Source of the DNA: Psychroserpens sp. NJDZ02
GTDB lineage: Bacteria > Bacteroidota > Bacteroidia > Flavobacteriales > Flavobacteriaceae
DNA length: 64,000 nucleotides
NCBI RefSeq assembly: GCF_004843725.1
Contig: NZ_CP039451.1
Coordinates: 2,920,001-2,984,000, forward strand
Reading direction: 5' to 3'
Position numbers and translations under genes: made by a program. Positions 17,922 through 26,797 of the stretch are shown in pieces (position 1 is the first letter of the stretch; each line of letters opens with the position of its first letter). A model generated the notes under the pieces. That model saw nothing but the letters and a program-made list of their open reading frames with translations. It ran no database searches and had not been told where the DNA came from.

Positions 17922-18638
17922 ATGAAAGTAGATATACTAGCATTTGGTGCACATCCAGACGATATAGAACTTGGAGCAGGAGGTACGATCGCTAAAGAAA
18001 TTGCAAAAGGAAAAACGGTAGCAATCGTTGATTTAACTAAAGGAGAACTAGGAACGCGTGGTACGGCATTAACTAGGAAGGCAGAAGCTGAAGACGCTAA
18101 AAATATATTAGGTGTTGCTTACAGAGAAAATTTAGGGTTTAAAGACGGTTTTTTTGTAAATGATAAAGTACATCAATTAGAAGTTATAAAAATGATACGG
18201 AAGTATCAACCAGAAATTGTGTTATGCAATGCTATTGATGATAGGCATATTGACCACGGAAAAGGAAGTAAGCTAGTTAGTGATGCTTGTTTTTTAAGTG
18301 GTTTAATAAAAATTGAAACAAACATTGGTAATGAGCCTCAAAAACAATGGAGACCAAAACAAGTGTATCATTATATACAATGGAAAACTATCGAGCCAGA
18401 CTTTGTCGTAGATATTTCTGGTTATCTAGATATTAAAATGAAAAGTGTACTCGCTTATAAAACTCAGTTTTTTGATCCGAGTAGTAAAGAGCCAGAAACA
18501 CCAATATCTAGCAAAAACTTTACAGATAGTGTTAAATACAGAGCCAGAGACCTAGGTCGCTTGGTAAATGTTGATTATGCAGAAGGCTATACAGTAGAGC
18601 GTTACGCTGCGGTGGATAGTTTATTTGATTTATTGTAA
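17922..18638 (+). CDS. bshB1: Bacillithiol biosynthesis deacetylase BshB1
   Basis: The 238-residue LmbE-like metal-dependent deacetylase has the AHPDDIELGAGG zinc-binding motif near residue 10 and the downstream histidine pair in DDRHIDHGKGS (H-x-x-H type). BshB1 removes the acetyl group from GlcNAc-malate in bacillithiol synthesis, a thiol used by many Bacteroidota and Firmicutes. The family match is strong because of the ELG-GT-RG-T-T-RxxEA segment. The gene ends at a possible promoter for tRNA-His. Confidence 0.92.
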   Translation: MKVDILAFGAHPDDIELGAGGTIAKEIAKGKTVAIVDLTKGELGTRGTALTRKAEAEDAKNILGVAYRENLGFKDGFFVNDKVHQLEVIKMIRKYQPEIVLCNAIDDRHIDHGKGSKLVSDACFLSGLIKIETNIGNEPQKQWRPKQVYHYIQWKTIEPDFVVDISGYLDIKMKSVLAYKTQFFDPSSKEPETPISSKNFTDSVKYRARDLGRLVNVDYAEGYTVERYAAVDSLFDLL

Positions 18639-18655
18639 AATTTTTTCAAAAAAAG

Positions 18656-18686
18656 TTTGGAATAACTACTAAATAAATTACCTTTG
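18656..18686 (+). promoter_or_regulatory. Consensus Bacteroidota promoter for tRNA-His
   Basis: A TTTG at 18656-18659 is followed by exactly 19 bp and TACCTTTG at 18679-18686, matching the TTTG-N19-TAnnTTTG promoter. It ends 27 bp before the tRNA. This is the best promoter in the window and gives confidence in the weaker -7 boxes listed elsewhere. Confidence 0.85.
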
Positions 18687-18713
18687 CACACGCATTACTA
18701 AATGCGCACAAAT

Positions 18714-18788
18714 GGTGGTTGTAGCTCAGCTGGTTAGAGCGTCGGTTTGTGGTACCGAAAGTCGCCGGTTCGAACCCGGTCTTCCACC
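18714..18788 (+). tRNA. tRNA-His (anticodon GTG)
   Basis: The cloverleaf fits: GTGGTTG acceptor strand, TA at positions 8-9, D arm GCTC/GAGC, anticodon stem TCGGT/ACCGA around loop TTGTGGT, T arm GCCGG-TTCGAAC-CCGGT, and 3' acceptor CTTCCAC. Anticodon GTG reads His codons, and the extra 5' G at 18714 opposite C73 fits the G-1 of tRNA-His. Two acceptor pairs (5-68 and 6-67) are U-U in my fold. CCA is not fully encoded. Confidence 0.95.
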
Positions 18789-18798
18789 CAGAAGCAAG

Positions 18799-18829
18799 AA
18801 GCTTCTCTTGAAAAAGAGGAGCTTTTTTT
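18799..18829 (+). terminator. Terminator after tRNA-His
   Basis: Eleven base pairs (AAGCTTCTCTT / AAGAGGAGCTT with one G-U) around a GAAA loop, followed by T7. It starts 11 bp after the tRNA. Confidence 0.9.
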
Positions 18830-18923
18830 GTGCCTAATATTTCGTGATTTTCATTAAGTGTAGTTTTAATATGGAGCGACTAGAAATGTGAAGACTAGCG
18901 GTACAATTAGCAACAGTACTGAT

Positions 18924-19502
18924 TTATCGTAATATTTGAGTGACATATACTATTCCAAAAATCCAACCTAAATATAAGGCGGTATAACTAATGGAATACA
19001 GCAGAGCTAAAGTAAGGTCTCCTTTTGTGGTTTTTACTTTGGAAAACACCAGTTTTAAAGCTCTAAAAAACACCCAGTACAACATGGCTAGAATTATAAA
19101 TAAGGATAGCCAGATTAACGCTTCAAGAAGAAGTAAAAGTAGGGCAAAGGCAATAGTGATTGCGATCCAAAGTAAAATAGACACTAGTACTCCTGCAATA
19201 CCATCTCCTACAGCTAAATCAGGTAAATCACCAGAAAATCCTATATCAGAAATATAACGCCCTTTTTTAAAAGGCTTAAATGAAGGGAAATTATCTTTTA
19301 AACCAATTCCTTTGTATAACCCATAGGTCATAAATAAAAATAGAGTAGTACCTATTATAGCTAATGATAGATATAAATTACTAGTTACGGTTCGGTTATA
19401 ATTAATTCCGGTTAAGTATACTGTTAAACTAGTGACAGTAATAACAACTAGCGAGACGTAAAATACGGATTTTCCTTTTAAATAGTTTTTTTTGATTTTC
19501 AC
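18924..19502 (-). CDS. Five-helix membrane protein, unknown
   Basis: The 192-residue protein has about five hydrophobic segments: two near the N-terminus, then a charged loop (PSFKPFKKGRYISDIGFSGDLPDLAVGDG), a very hydrophobic IAGVLVSILLWIAITIAFALLLLLLEALIWLS-type pair and a final LYLGWIFGIVYV. The GDLPDLAVGDGIAG loop is the most distinctive region. I do not recognise the family. It stands alone, on the minus strand, facing the tRNA-His terminator. Confidence 0.7.
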   Translation of the reverse strand: MKIKKNYLKGKSVFYVSLVVITVTSLTVYLTGINYNRTVTSNLYLSLAIIGTTLFLFMTYGLYKGIGLKDNFPSFKPFKKGRYISDIGFSGDLPDLAVGDGIAGVLVSILLWIAITIAFALLLLLLEALIWLSLFIILAMLYWVFFRALKLVFSKVKTTKGDLTLALLYSISYTALYLGWIFGIVYVTQILR

Positions 19503-19545
19503 TTAAATAGTTTGATAAGTTGCAATGCAATAATTAGAAAATAGC

Positions 19546-19596
19546 ATAAAAAAAAGACTAATTATATGCCTTTTAAAGATACATATAATTAGTCTT
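19546..19596 (-). terminator. Terminator after the large PLP enzyme gene
   Basis: A 14-bp stem (AGACTAATTATATG / CATATAATTAGTCT) with a 13-base loop is followed on the minus strand by T8. It sits 53 bp after the stop of the gene ending at 19649. Confidence 0.85.
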
Positions 19597-19648
19597 AATA
19601 ATTGTAGTTGATTACTTAAAATCAAATAGCTACTATTTAAATAGCGTC

Positions 19649-21490
19649 CTAAATACTTTCAATAAATTGTAAAAATACTTTTTTATGAAGTTCAAGATCT
19701 AGGTTAGGAGATAAAGAAGCACGTACAATATAATCTTTGTCTCCTTCTTTAGTCGTTCCCTGAGTAGAGGTTGCAGGAATAGTCCAGTAACACCCTTTTA
19801 ATTGTCCGTAACTAACACAAAACTTGCTTTCGTTAGGGATTTCAGTAATCATCAGATTAATCAACTTTAAATTTAACGCACGTTTGTAGGTTTCTTTTTC
19901 TTCATCGTTATTTCCTTTTGTAGGAAGGTCTAAAGAAAACACAGAAGGTGTAAATCCTTGTGCGGCTAAGTCTTCTGATACAAAATTAATTTTTGCTCCT
20001 GGTAAAACCTCATGAATGTAATTTACAAACTCACGTGTGTTTTTATACGCATCCACAATTCTTTGTGTCATTGACGGAAGTTGCTTAGCTAATATTTCAT
20101 ATTGAAAATCGGTAGCTTCGTTATCACAGATAGCTAAATGCATTTCTATTTTATCCATCAATGCTTCTGTAGTCGTATTTCCTACACAATAACCAGCAGT
20201 ACATTGTCCGCCACTAGGGAATTTAGAACCACTGGCAAAAGAGATTGTTCTAACGGTAGATAACATATCACCTTCACCTAAAAAGTGAACGTTAGGACAA
20301 AAGGTTTGATCCAAAATAAAAACAGGATCAATTGCAGTCTCTCCATTTGGTGTTTGACGTGTTTTGCTTAAAGCCTCTTTAAGTTTAACAAGGTCCGGTA
20401 CTTCTACTCTAGGATTTGTTGGTATCTCAGCAATGATATAAGGTACAGCGTCTTGTTCTGCAATTGTATTTAAAACGGTATCGATACTTTGTACCATATC
20501 ATTATCACCGTCTACTAGTAGATCTACGATATCCACATTGTCAATACAAGCTGCTACACGTCTGGCTTGATCATTTGTACCACCATAACAATTTGGAGGC
20601 ACAATAATTTTAATAGCTTTTCCTTTATGGTTTTCTTTTGCGTCATGTATTAACCCCATTAAAATGGCATACTGTATTGATAAACCACTAGAGGCTACTA
20701 ATGGTTTTGTAGTGGTGTTTGTAACAGTTTTAATAGCGTTTAATACACTTGTTTTGTTTGCTTCGTCTATAGTTTTGTTTTCAATAGAAGATTGCGCAAT
20801 TAAAGCCTTTAATGCAATGATAGCATTTGCAGGTGTCATGGCAACCGTTTCTCTTCTTCTTACATGTTGTATGTCTGAAACGTAACTTTCATTTTTGGCA
20901 CCATTAACCACTAAAATACTTCCTAAATGTTGGTGAAGGCTGATAAAAAAGTCAATATTTGGATTTAAATCAATAGTCCCAATTTTGTCTTCTTGAGAAA
21001 TAAAGATAGTGCTACCTTCAAACTCAGTTATGTCTGCAGAAGATTCAATCTGTTTTAAGTCGAAATTGTAACCATAAATAGTTTCTATAACTTCTGCATC
21101 AAAACATTCTGGTAGTTTACCCGTGTATAAAATCTGAGTGTTTTTGTGGTCTAATAGGTTTTTTCTTAAAACAGATAATACAGGCACTGTCTTAGAATCA
21201 AAACTGATCACGTTTTCTGATTTTAGATTATGTAAGTGTGCAATGCCCCATTCTAACACACAAGATAACGGATGCCCTAATCTTATATAGTCATAAGCAG
21301 TAGGTAATGCGTTTAGAGCTTCTGGTTTTGAATTGTTACTTTCATATAAAGCTTCAAACTGATTTAAAAACTCCGTTTTCGCTAATTTTTCATTATAAAT
21401 ATCAAGCCTGTGTGTTGTAATATTCAACCAACCCGTTGGCATATTTTGTAATACGTCTTTTATATAAGGTAACATAGTATGGTCTTTCAT
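19649..21490 (-). CDS. Large PLP-dependent Cys/Met metabolism-type enzyme
   Basis: This 613-residue protein has an N-terminal region of about 230 residues with no motif I know, then a fold type I PLP domain. Supporting segments are VPPNCYGGTNDQARR, EIPTNPRVEVPDL (substrate side chain region), VFILDQTF for the ring-binding aspartate and FASGSKFPSGGQCTAGY with the likely Schiff-base lysine K423. The pattern resembles cystathionine gamma-synthase relatives, but the chain is 200 residues longer. The reaction is therefore unassigned. A TAnnTTTG box lies 23 bp upstream of its start and a terminator follows. Confidence 0.78.
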   Translation of the reverse strand: MKDHTMLPYIKDVLQNMPTGWLNITTHRLDIYNEKLAKTEFLNQFEALYESNNSKPEALNALPTAYDYIRLGHPLSCVLEWGIAHLHNLKSENVISFDSKTVPVLSVLRKNLLDHKNTQILYTGKLPECFDAEVIETIYGYNFDLKQIESSADITEFEGSTIFISQEDKIGTIDLNPNIDFFISLHQHLGSILVVNGAKNESYVSDIQHVRRRETVAMTPANAIIALKALIAQSSIENKTIDEANKTSVLNAIKTVTNTTTKPLVASSGLSIQYAILMGLIHDAKENHKGKAIKIIVPPNCYGGTNDQARRVAACIDNVDIVDLLVDGDNDMVQSIDTVLNTIAEQDAVPYIIAEIPTNPRVEVPDLVKLKEALSKTRQTPNGETAIDPVFILDQTFCPNVHFLGEGDMLSTVRTISFASGSKFPSGGQCTAGYCVGNTTTEALMDKIEMHLAICDNEATDFQYEILAKQLPSMTQRIVDAYKNTREFVNYIHEVLPGAKINFVSEDLAAQGFTPSVFSLDLPTKGNNDEEKETYKRALNLKLINLMITEIPNESKFCVSYGQLKGCYWTIPATSTQGTTKEGDKDYIVRASLSPNLDLELHKKVFLQFIESI

Positions 21491-21512
21491 AAATTTACTT
21501 TTAAATAGGTAG

Positions 21513-21520
21513 CAAAGATA
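21513..21520 (-). promoter_or_regulatory. Bacteroidota -7 box for the large PLP enzyme
   Basis: TATCTTTG on the minus strand, 22 bp before the ATG at 21490. No clear -33 TTTG at the usual distance. Confidence 0.6.
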
Positions 21521-21659
21521 CGTTAAATAGATGTTTTTTTAAGAATACTAGACGTTTTGTAACATACATTTAACGTGATTTGATAGGTTGTTTTAGATTA
21601 AAATCAGTTGCTTTTTTAGGTGCTATTAATATGGTTTTTAAATAGGTTGTATTTAGATA

Positions 21660-23492
21660 CTACTCTTCAATAATTAATTTTCCAAACGCATCATATTTTT
21701 TGCTTCCCATGGTATATATGGTATTTAAACCATCTTCATGCATGCTAAATTGACCATAAGGGCTATCTGATATGGTGATGACCTTACATGAAACATCTAT
21801 TATTTGCCTAGTTCCATTGACTTCGACCATAGTTAAGCCATTTACAAATTGTTTAGCAGAATGATATGTAAATGGTAGTATTTGCTTTCCGTTGGTATCA
21901 ATATATCCAAAAAGATTATTGTCATTGCTTACAGCTGCAAGCCCTTCACTAAATTTTTTAGTCCAATTGTATCTAAAAGGGATGGCAATATCTCCATTTA
22001 TATCTAAATATCCAGACTTAGAAGCTTTGTTTTCAGCTGGAATTAGATTTTCAGCAGTATCCCCTAAAGCTACAATGTTCTTTAATAGTTTTGTGTTAAC
22101 CTTAGTGTCGACCAGATAATAATTACCATCTAGATCAACAGCAATTGCATTTTTAGAATCTAAAGATTCTAAAAATTTAAAGGTTTTATCTAATGTTATT
22201 TTATGGTCATTATTGTAAATAACAAAACCTTCTGCATCTTTGTTTTTTATAGCAAGAAGCCCGTTGTCCAATTGAAGTATTGTTTTAGCTGCGATGGGCG
22301 TTAATTTTTTTTCGACACTATTTAGATGATAATAAGAGGGGGCATCATAAATAGTAGGTCTTGTGTAATAATAATTTTTATTAAACCTTTCTAACGAAAT
22401 TATATCAGACTTAAAAACCTCCACTAAATTTTCATCCAGAAAAATAGTTTTTCCATTTTTTTCTATAGGGAATAATTGATTATCTATTTGATCGTTTTTA
22501 GCAATAAATGATTTTGTTATTGAATTTCTATTGGTTTCAAAATAGAATGTAATCTTATCAATGTTTCCTCTAAAAAAAAGATCTAGATAATAATTTTTGT
22601 TTTGATTTCTAAAATAATCTAAACCAACAATTTTACGTTTCAAATACGATTGGAAAGCTTCAGGATTATCAAACGCTTCTTTTGTGATTTTATTTTTTGC
22701 TTTTTCTAGAAAAGTAACAACCTCAGAAAGACTCTTTTTTATTTTGTTAGGATGTATTGAAGATCCAGAACGCGTGCTACGTGATAAGGGTTTTCCGTTT
22801 TTATTAAAGGCTACATAGTGATAATCTAATGTATTTAAAAAATCACTCATTACAAATGACACATAATTGTGATCTATTTTAGCGATTTTTATGGTTCCAT
22901 TTTTATAAGAGACTTTATCATTTTGAGCCGATAGGGTAACGGAGTCGTAAGCTGTCAAATAATCAACAGTGTAGTCTAAAGATAAACTATCAATGATTTT
23001 GTGATAGCCCCAATCCATTCGGAAATTAAAGCTACAATAATACGCCTCATGGTTGTCTTTTTTAACGTCACCATTTTTATAATAGATATTTTTTACTTCA
23101 ACTTTCTGAGTGTTGTTTTGCGGTAAATTTATTGTGTTAGCCCGAATTCCATTTCGTAAAGAAACATGAGAAGTACTATCATTAGGCACTTGAAAAAAGA
23201 TTAGGTCTTTATATTGATTTAAAGCTATAGTTACTTTAGAAGTGTCGATATGGAATAACTCATCATAATCCTCGTCTTCAATAGCGACGTTTTTTGGTTC
23301 TGTTTTATCGTCATTTGTGTATTTTAAAACTAGAGTCGCTTCTTTTATACTTGTATCTAAGTACTCAGAAATTTGATTAAAATCCATACCATCAAATTCT
23401 GAAATAAATTTTGTCATTAGGGGTGTTGTCGTTTTATTTTGACCGTTTGCTAATGAGGAAAACAGTAAGAACAACAAAAATATTTTTTTCAT
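21660..23492 (-). CDS. Secreted WG-repeat protein
   Basis: I start at the ATG at 23492 (MKKIFLLFLLFSSLANG), which gives a signal peptide; an ATG four codons upstream is also open. The N-terminal half (~400 residues) has no recognised domain. The last 200 residues carry WG-type repeats: GYLDINGDIAIPFRYNWTKKF and FGYIDTNGKQILPFTYHSAKQF are two full units, each with YIDxNG, I-PF-Y and FxxGL. WG repeats form beta-propeller-like or solenoid surfaces of unknown ligand. The adjacent DKNYY protein is another repeat-type surface protein, which may point to a shared role. Confidence 0.78.
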   Translation of the reverse strand: MKKIFLLFLLFSSLANGQNKTTTPLMTKFISEFDGMDFNQISEYLDTSIKEATLVLKYTNDDKTEPKNVAIEDEDYDELFHIDTSKVTIALNQYKDLIFFQVPNDSTSHVSLRNGIRANTINLPQNNTQKVEVKNIYYKNGDVKKDNHEAYYCSFNFRMDWGYHKIIDSLSLDYTVDYLTAYDSVTLSAQNDKVSYKNGTIKIAKIDHNYVSFVMSDFLNTLDYHYVAFNKNGKPLSRSTRSGSSIHPNKIKKSLSEVVTFLEKAKNKITKEAFDNPEAFQSYLKRKIVGLDYFRNQNKNYYLDLFFRGNIDKITFYFETNRNSITKSFIAKNDQIDNQLFPIEKNGKTIFLDENLVEVFKSDIISLERFNKNYYYTRPTIYDAPSYYHLNSVEKKLTPIAAKTILQLDNGLLAIKNKDAEGFVIYNNDHKITLDKTFKFLESLDSKNAIAVDLDGNYYLVDTKVNTKLLKNIVALGDTAENLIPAENKASKSGYLDINGDIAIPFRYNWTKKFSEGLAAVSNDNNLFGYIDTNGKQILPFTYHSAKQFVNGLTMVEVNGTRQIIDVSCKVITISDSPYGQFSMHEDGLNTIYTMGSKKYDAFGKLIIEE

Positions 23493-23556
23493 AATTGTAA
23501 CCAATAAATTTAAAAGTAAATAAAGAGGGGCGTTTTTAGTTTGCTAATAGTAATGC

Positions 23557-24894
23557 TTAAAGATCAGTATTAAACGTTGCTAATTGGTAGTCGCCTTGTT
23601 CATTTTGTTCAGCGCCTAGGCCTTCGGTATATTCAAAAAGACTTGGTTTAATATTAATAAGAGGGTATTGACACCAATAGACTTGATTAACGTCTTTAGA
23701 GAAGTGTTCCGAAATAACAATAAAGGTGTCAGGATCTACATTAGGAATAGGATTACCATAGTAGAAAAACAAGTCCTTTGCACGTGTAAAATATTTTTCT
23801 TCTTCATCTAATATAATCACATCACTCGCCTTTATACCGTCTATTTTTTCGTCGTAAGTATAGACGTCATTTTTATAAGAATAAAAATAATTAGTAATAT
23901 CACTCACATTAGCATTCGGGACTAGTCTTACAGTGGTTTTAGTTATACGCAACGGGCGCCACAACCATCTTTTGTTTAACTCTTTGGCGCGAGAGCGACT
24001 GATATAGTTAGGACTACGATCTATTACCTGACGGTCTTCAAAATACACATGCTGATTATCCTTAGAAAAGGACTCGTTCAACACTTGGAATGTAGCAGCA
24101 TCGCTTCCCATAATGGGCGTGTCAAAATAATAAGCTGTGTTTTTATCAATTCTGAAATAAGGAGACAGAATCTTAAAGCTTTCTGCATCCACACCGTCTT
24201 GGATCTTTCCATAGCGATAGACATGAGCTTTATCTTTGGAATAGTCCGTGTCCATACAGACAAAATGTGCGCCTTGATCACTAATGACTTGACCAGAGTA
24301 CAAGATTTTATCAGCCATACGTAATACTTCGGCACTCGAGTTGTCAATACAACTTGGTGTATCGGTTCGCGGAATTTTATAGTCATTATAATAATAAATA
24401 AAGTCATTATCCATACCGTAGACACCCCATAATGCTGTAAAAGTATCTGGATCTGCCATAGTTAATTGCTGAGAACCACAATACACATGATTAGCGTCTT
24501 TTATAAAACCACTGGACTCTTTTTTTGAAGCCCTATAACTTGGATGATTGTAAGTTTTTGGAATAGGGACTGCTGTATCAGGATCAGCACCAATAATAGG
24601 TCTATCGTTGTAATATACGGTGTGCTTATCTTTAGCAAAATCTTGGTCTAAAACTATAAAAGTATCAAGATCAGCGCCGTCAATTTCCTTGGCTCCAATA
24701 TTAAAAAAATTACCACCCATAACATAGACGACTTTACTGTCTTCGATATAATATTGATTACTTTTTTCTTTATTTATTGCTGTCGCATTATTTTTACTAG
24801 GCGAATTGACATAGCGACTAAACACTACTATCAATAAAAAATAAGTGATAATAAAACCGGTAAAGCCTATAGCAAGCCATAAGAGTATGTTCAT
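23557..24894 (-). CDS. Membrane-anchored DKNYY-repeat protein
   Basis: A start at 24894 (MNILLWLAIGFTGFIITYFLL) is preferred; another ATG is at 24906. One N-terminal membrane helix is followed by at least six repeats of the DKNYY type, each with a DKxxVYYxxxxIxxADPDTF core, for example FAKDKHTVYYNDRPIIGADPD and YRIDKNTAYYFDTPIMGSDA. These domains occur in envelope proteins of unknown function. A TAnnTTTG box lies 34 bp upstream of this start. The WG-repeat gene follows downstream on the same strand. Confidence 0.78.
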   Translation of the reverse strand: MNILLWLAIGFTGFIITYFLLIVVFSRYVNSPSKNNATAINKEKSNQYYIEDSKVVYVMGGNFFNIGAKEIDGADLDTFIVLDQDFAKDKHTVYYNDRPIIGADPDTAVPIPKTYNHPSYRASKKESSGFIKDANHVYCGSQQLTMADPDTFTALWGVYGMDNDFIYYYNDYKIPRTDTPSCIDNSSAEVLRMADKILYSGQVISDQGAHFVCMDTDYSKDKAHVYRYGKIQDGVDAESFKILSPYFRIDKNTAYYFDTPIMGSDAATFQVLNESFSKDNQHVYFEDRQVIDRSPNYISRSRAKELNKRWLWRPLRITKTTVRLVPNANVSDITNYFYSYKNDVYTYDEKIDGIKASDVIILDEEEKYFTRAKDLFFYYGNPIPNVDPDTFIVISEHFSKDVNQVYWCQYPLINIKPSLFEYTEGLGAEQNEQGDYQLATFNTDL

Positions 24895-24927
24895 AATTAT
24901 ATGCAATTAATTTTTGTTTTAATAGAT

Positions 24928-24935
24928 CAAAGATA
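24928..24935 (-). promoter_or_regulatory. Bacteroidota -7 box for the DKNYY gene
   Basis: TATCTTTG on the minus strand, 22-34 bp upstream of the two candidate starts. Confidence 0.6.
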
Positions 24936-25261
24936 TTTTAAAAATAAAAGGTAGACTTTTATAATTAAAAAATAATCTATTAAATTATCGGAACCTAAGG
25001 TTGTTGAGTTTGCAATTTGTGCAAAGTGTTTGTTATTATGGTTTTGTATTTTTATTTGAGGTGAGTAAAATGTCAAAATGACATTTTTTTAAGTGAAAAA
25101 ATGGCAATTATTTTGAAAATTTGACAGATAAGAACCTAATTATAATAAAATTTAGAATAGAAAATAGTGTGTCTTCATTTTGGTACTTTTTTTGTTTTAT
25201 TGTCATAGAAATCAATAAGGATTTCAATTTGAAATAATGTTTAATTTAAAATTTTGTAATT
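24936..25261 (+). other. AT-rich intergenic region ahead of the small heat shock gene
   Basis: About 325 bp with no coding frame I support. It contains only short A/T tracts (for example CATTTTTTTAAG near 25081) and no clear TAnnTTTG box on the plus strand; the sequence before the gene reads AAATTTTG, one base short of the consensus. Heat-shock control signals are not visible. Confidence 0.6.
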
Positions 25262-25738
25262 ATGAACAATTTAGTCAGTGTTCCTAAAAACGGAAGTTTA
25301 GCGAACAGTAATTTAAATCAAAATCGTCCAATGTTGTCAAATTGGTTAGAGGATATCTTTAATCGAGATTTGCCCTCCGTATTTACATCAAACTTCAATA
25401 CTGGGATGACTTTACCAAAAGTAAATATTAAAGAAACAGCAGATGCTTTTATGGTAGAAATGGCCGTTCCTGGCCTTGAAAAATCAGATTTCCATGTTGC
25501 TATTGACAATCAGGTATTATCAATAGCTACAGACGCGAAGGCTGAAAAAGAATATAAAGACGAGCATTATACACGTCGGGAATTTGGTTATTCTTCTTTT
25601 AAAAGAACCTTTACTTTGCCAGAAAGTGTAAATGACGAGCATATTAATGCTAGTTATACTGATGGTATTTTAAATGTGCTATTACCCAAAAAAGAAGAAG
25701 CAAAACAAAAGCCTGCCAGAAGCATTAATATTACATAA
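25262..25738 (+). CDS. Small heat shock protein (Hsp20 / alpha-crystallin)
   Basis: The 158-residue protein has an N-terminal variable arm (to ~50), then the alpha-crystallin domain from PKVNIKETADAFMVEMAVPGLEKSDF to about residue 145, with the characteristic AVPGLEKSDF and YTDGILNVLLPKKE (G-x-L box). The C-terminus ends with RSINIT, an I-x-I anchor. Small heat shock proteins hold unfolding proteins in large oligomers without ATP. Length fits bacterial family A. It has its own downstream hairpin. Confidence 0.95.
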   Translation: MNNLVSVPKNGSLANSNLNQNRPMLSNWLEDIFNRDLPSVFTSNFNTGMTLPKVNIKETADAFMVEMAVPGLEKSDFHVAIDNQVLSIATDAKAEKEYKDEHYTRREFGYSSFKRTFTLPESVNDEHINASYTDGILNVLLPKKEEAKQKPARSINIT

Positions 25739-25775
25739 TTGCTTCAGTTATTTGTTATGATTGTAAGATAAAAGG

Positions 25776-25810
25776 TATAGTAGGGGACCGGTTTATCGGT
25801 CTCCACTATA
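25776..25810 (+). terminator. Hairpin after the small heat shock gene
   Basis: TATAGT ... GGACCG pairs with CGGTCTCC ... ACTATA around a GTTTAT loop, with small internal mismatches. The T tract after it is short, so termination strength is uncertain. Confidence 0.6.
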
Positions 25811-25847
25811 CTATTTTATAAATGTTTAATCTTTAAATAGGAAAGCG

Positions 25848-26108
25848 ATGCCAAGAAAATTTAAGCCCGGAGATTGGGTCAAGGTTAGAGGGACGCTTAT
25901 TGGTCCCAAAATGCAAGTTCTTAAATACATTCCTAAAAAAGAACCCATATTTGGTTTGGTAGATTATGATAATTATTTGGAATGTGTTTGGTATAAAAAT
26001 GGCGAAAGACATGTCAAAGTATTTCACCAAAATAAATTGATTAAAACGATAGAAACGGGTGGTTTGTTCAATACATTTTTAGCAGACCCTAAATTTAATT
26101 TAACTTAA
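25848..26108 (+). CDS. YodC-like (DUF2158-type) small protein
   Basis: The 86-residue protein has FKPGDWVKVRGTLIGPKMQVLKY at its N-terminus and ECVWYKNGERHVKVFHQNKL at the middle. The order GD-V/K, GPxM-V, then CxWY-x-x-GE is that of the short YodC/DUF2158 proteins, which are small beta-barrels of unknown function. It lies between the heat shock gene and a lipoprotein gene 11 bp downstream. The match is by motif order only. Confidence 0.6.
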   Translation: MPRKFKPGDWVKVRGTLIGPKMQVLKYIPKKEPIFGLVDYDNYLECVWYKNGERHVKVFHQNKLIKTIETGGLFNTFLADPKFNLT

Positions 26109-26119
26109 AATTTTAAACG

Positions 26120-26608
26120 ATGAAAAAAGGCATTTTATTATTTATGATTGGCTTGTTAAGTGTCAGCTGCAGTGGTCAACAAAATGACACCAAAACGTCG
26201 GAAGTCAAGGATAGTGAAAATAAAAAAAGCACACAACCAAAAGGTACTTGGAAGGTGGATAAAGCATTTGATGAAAATGGGAATTTAACGCGATACGATA
26301 GTATCTATTCTTGGTCATCTAGTCATAATTTGGATACGCTTTCCAATGTCGAAAAGGATAGTGTGCTGCAAGCTTTTAAATCAAGATTTTTTACAGCCTT
26401 TTCAGATTTTGAAAATGAAGGATTTGATCCCGTTTTTTCTGAAGATTCCCTTTTTTATAAGCATTATTTTAATGATGATTTTTTCGGAAGTACGTTTGGT
26501 CAGGATTACATGGATATTGAAAAAATCAAGGCACAAATGTTTGCAAGACAAAAACAATTTTTAGAGAAATACCAATCAGAATTTATTAAGCCTGAAGACG
26601 AAAACTAA
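26120..26608 (+). CDS. Small lipoprotein, unknown
   Basis: The 162-residue protein has a lipoprotein signal (MKKGILLFMIGLLSVSCSG, cysteine lipidated). The rest is soluble and charged, with repeated aromatic residues near FFTAFSDFENEGFD and a basic-acidic C-terminus. I know no family. The gene is 11 bp after the YodC-like gene and ends in a terminator that overlaps its own stop codon. Confidence 0.7.
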   Translation: MKKGILLFMIGLLSVSCSGQQNDTKTSEVKDSENKKSTQPKGTWKVDKAFDENGNLTRYDSIYSWSSSHNLDTLSNVEKDSVLQAFKSRFFTAFSDFENEGFDPVFSEDSLFYKHYFNDDFFGSTFGQDYMDIEKIKAQMFARQKQFLEKYQSEFIKPEDEN

Positions 26609-26629
26609 ATAGTTTTCGTCTTTTTTTTG
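26594..26629 (+). terminator. Terminator overlapping the lipoprotein stop codon
   Basis: Stem AGACGAAAACT / AGTTTTCGTCT with loop AAAT is followed by T8. The TAA stop lies within the hairpin. Confidence 0.9.
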
Positions 26630-26797
26630 TCTATTTTACGGAAGCTTGGATTATTATAGTTACTTTGATTAACCGTGTTTTGATAGCTTTTAACTGACGT
26701 GTTTTTATTACCCATTTTAATCGATTTATAATTAATCGGAATAACAATAATGTTACTTAAATCAATAAGACTTATGATTGTTATAGGTTAAATATAT

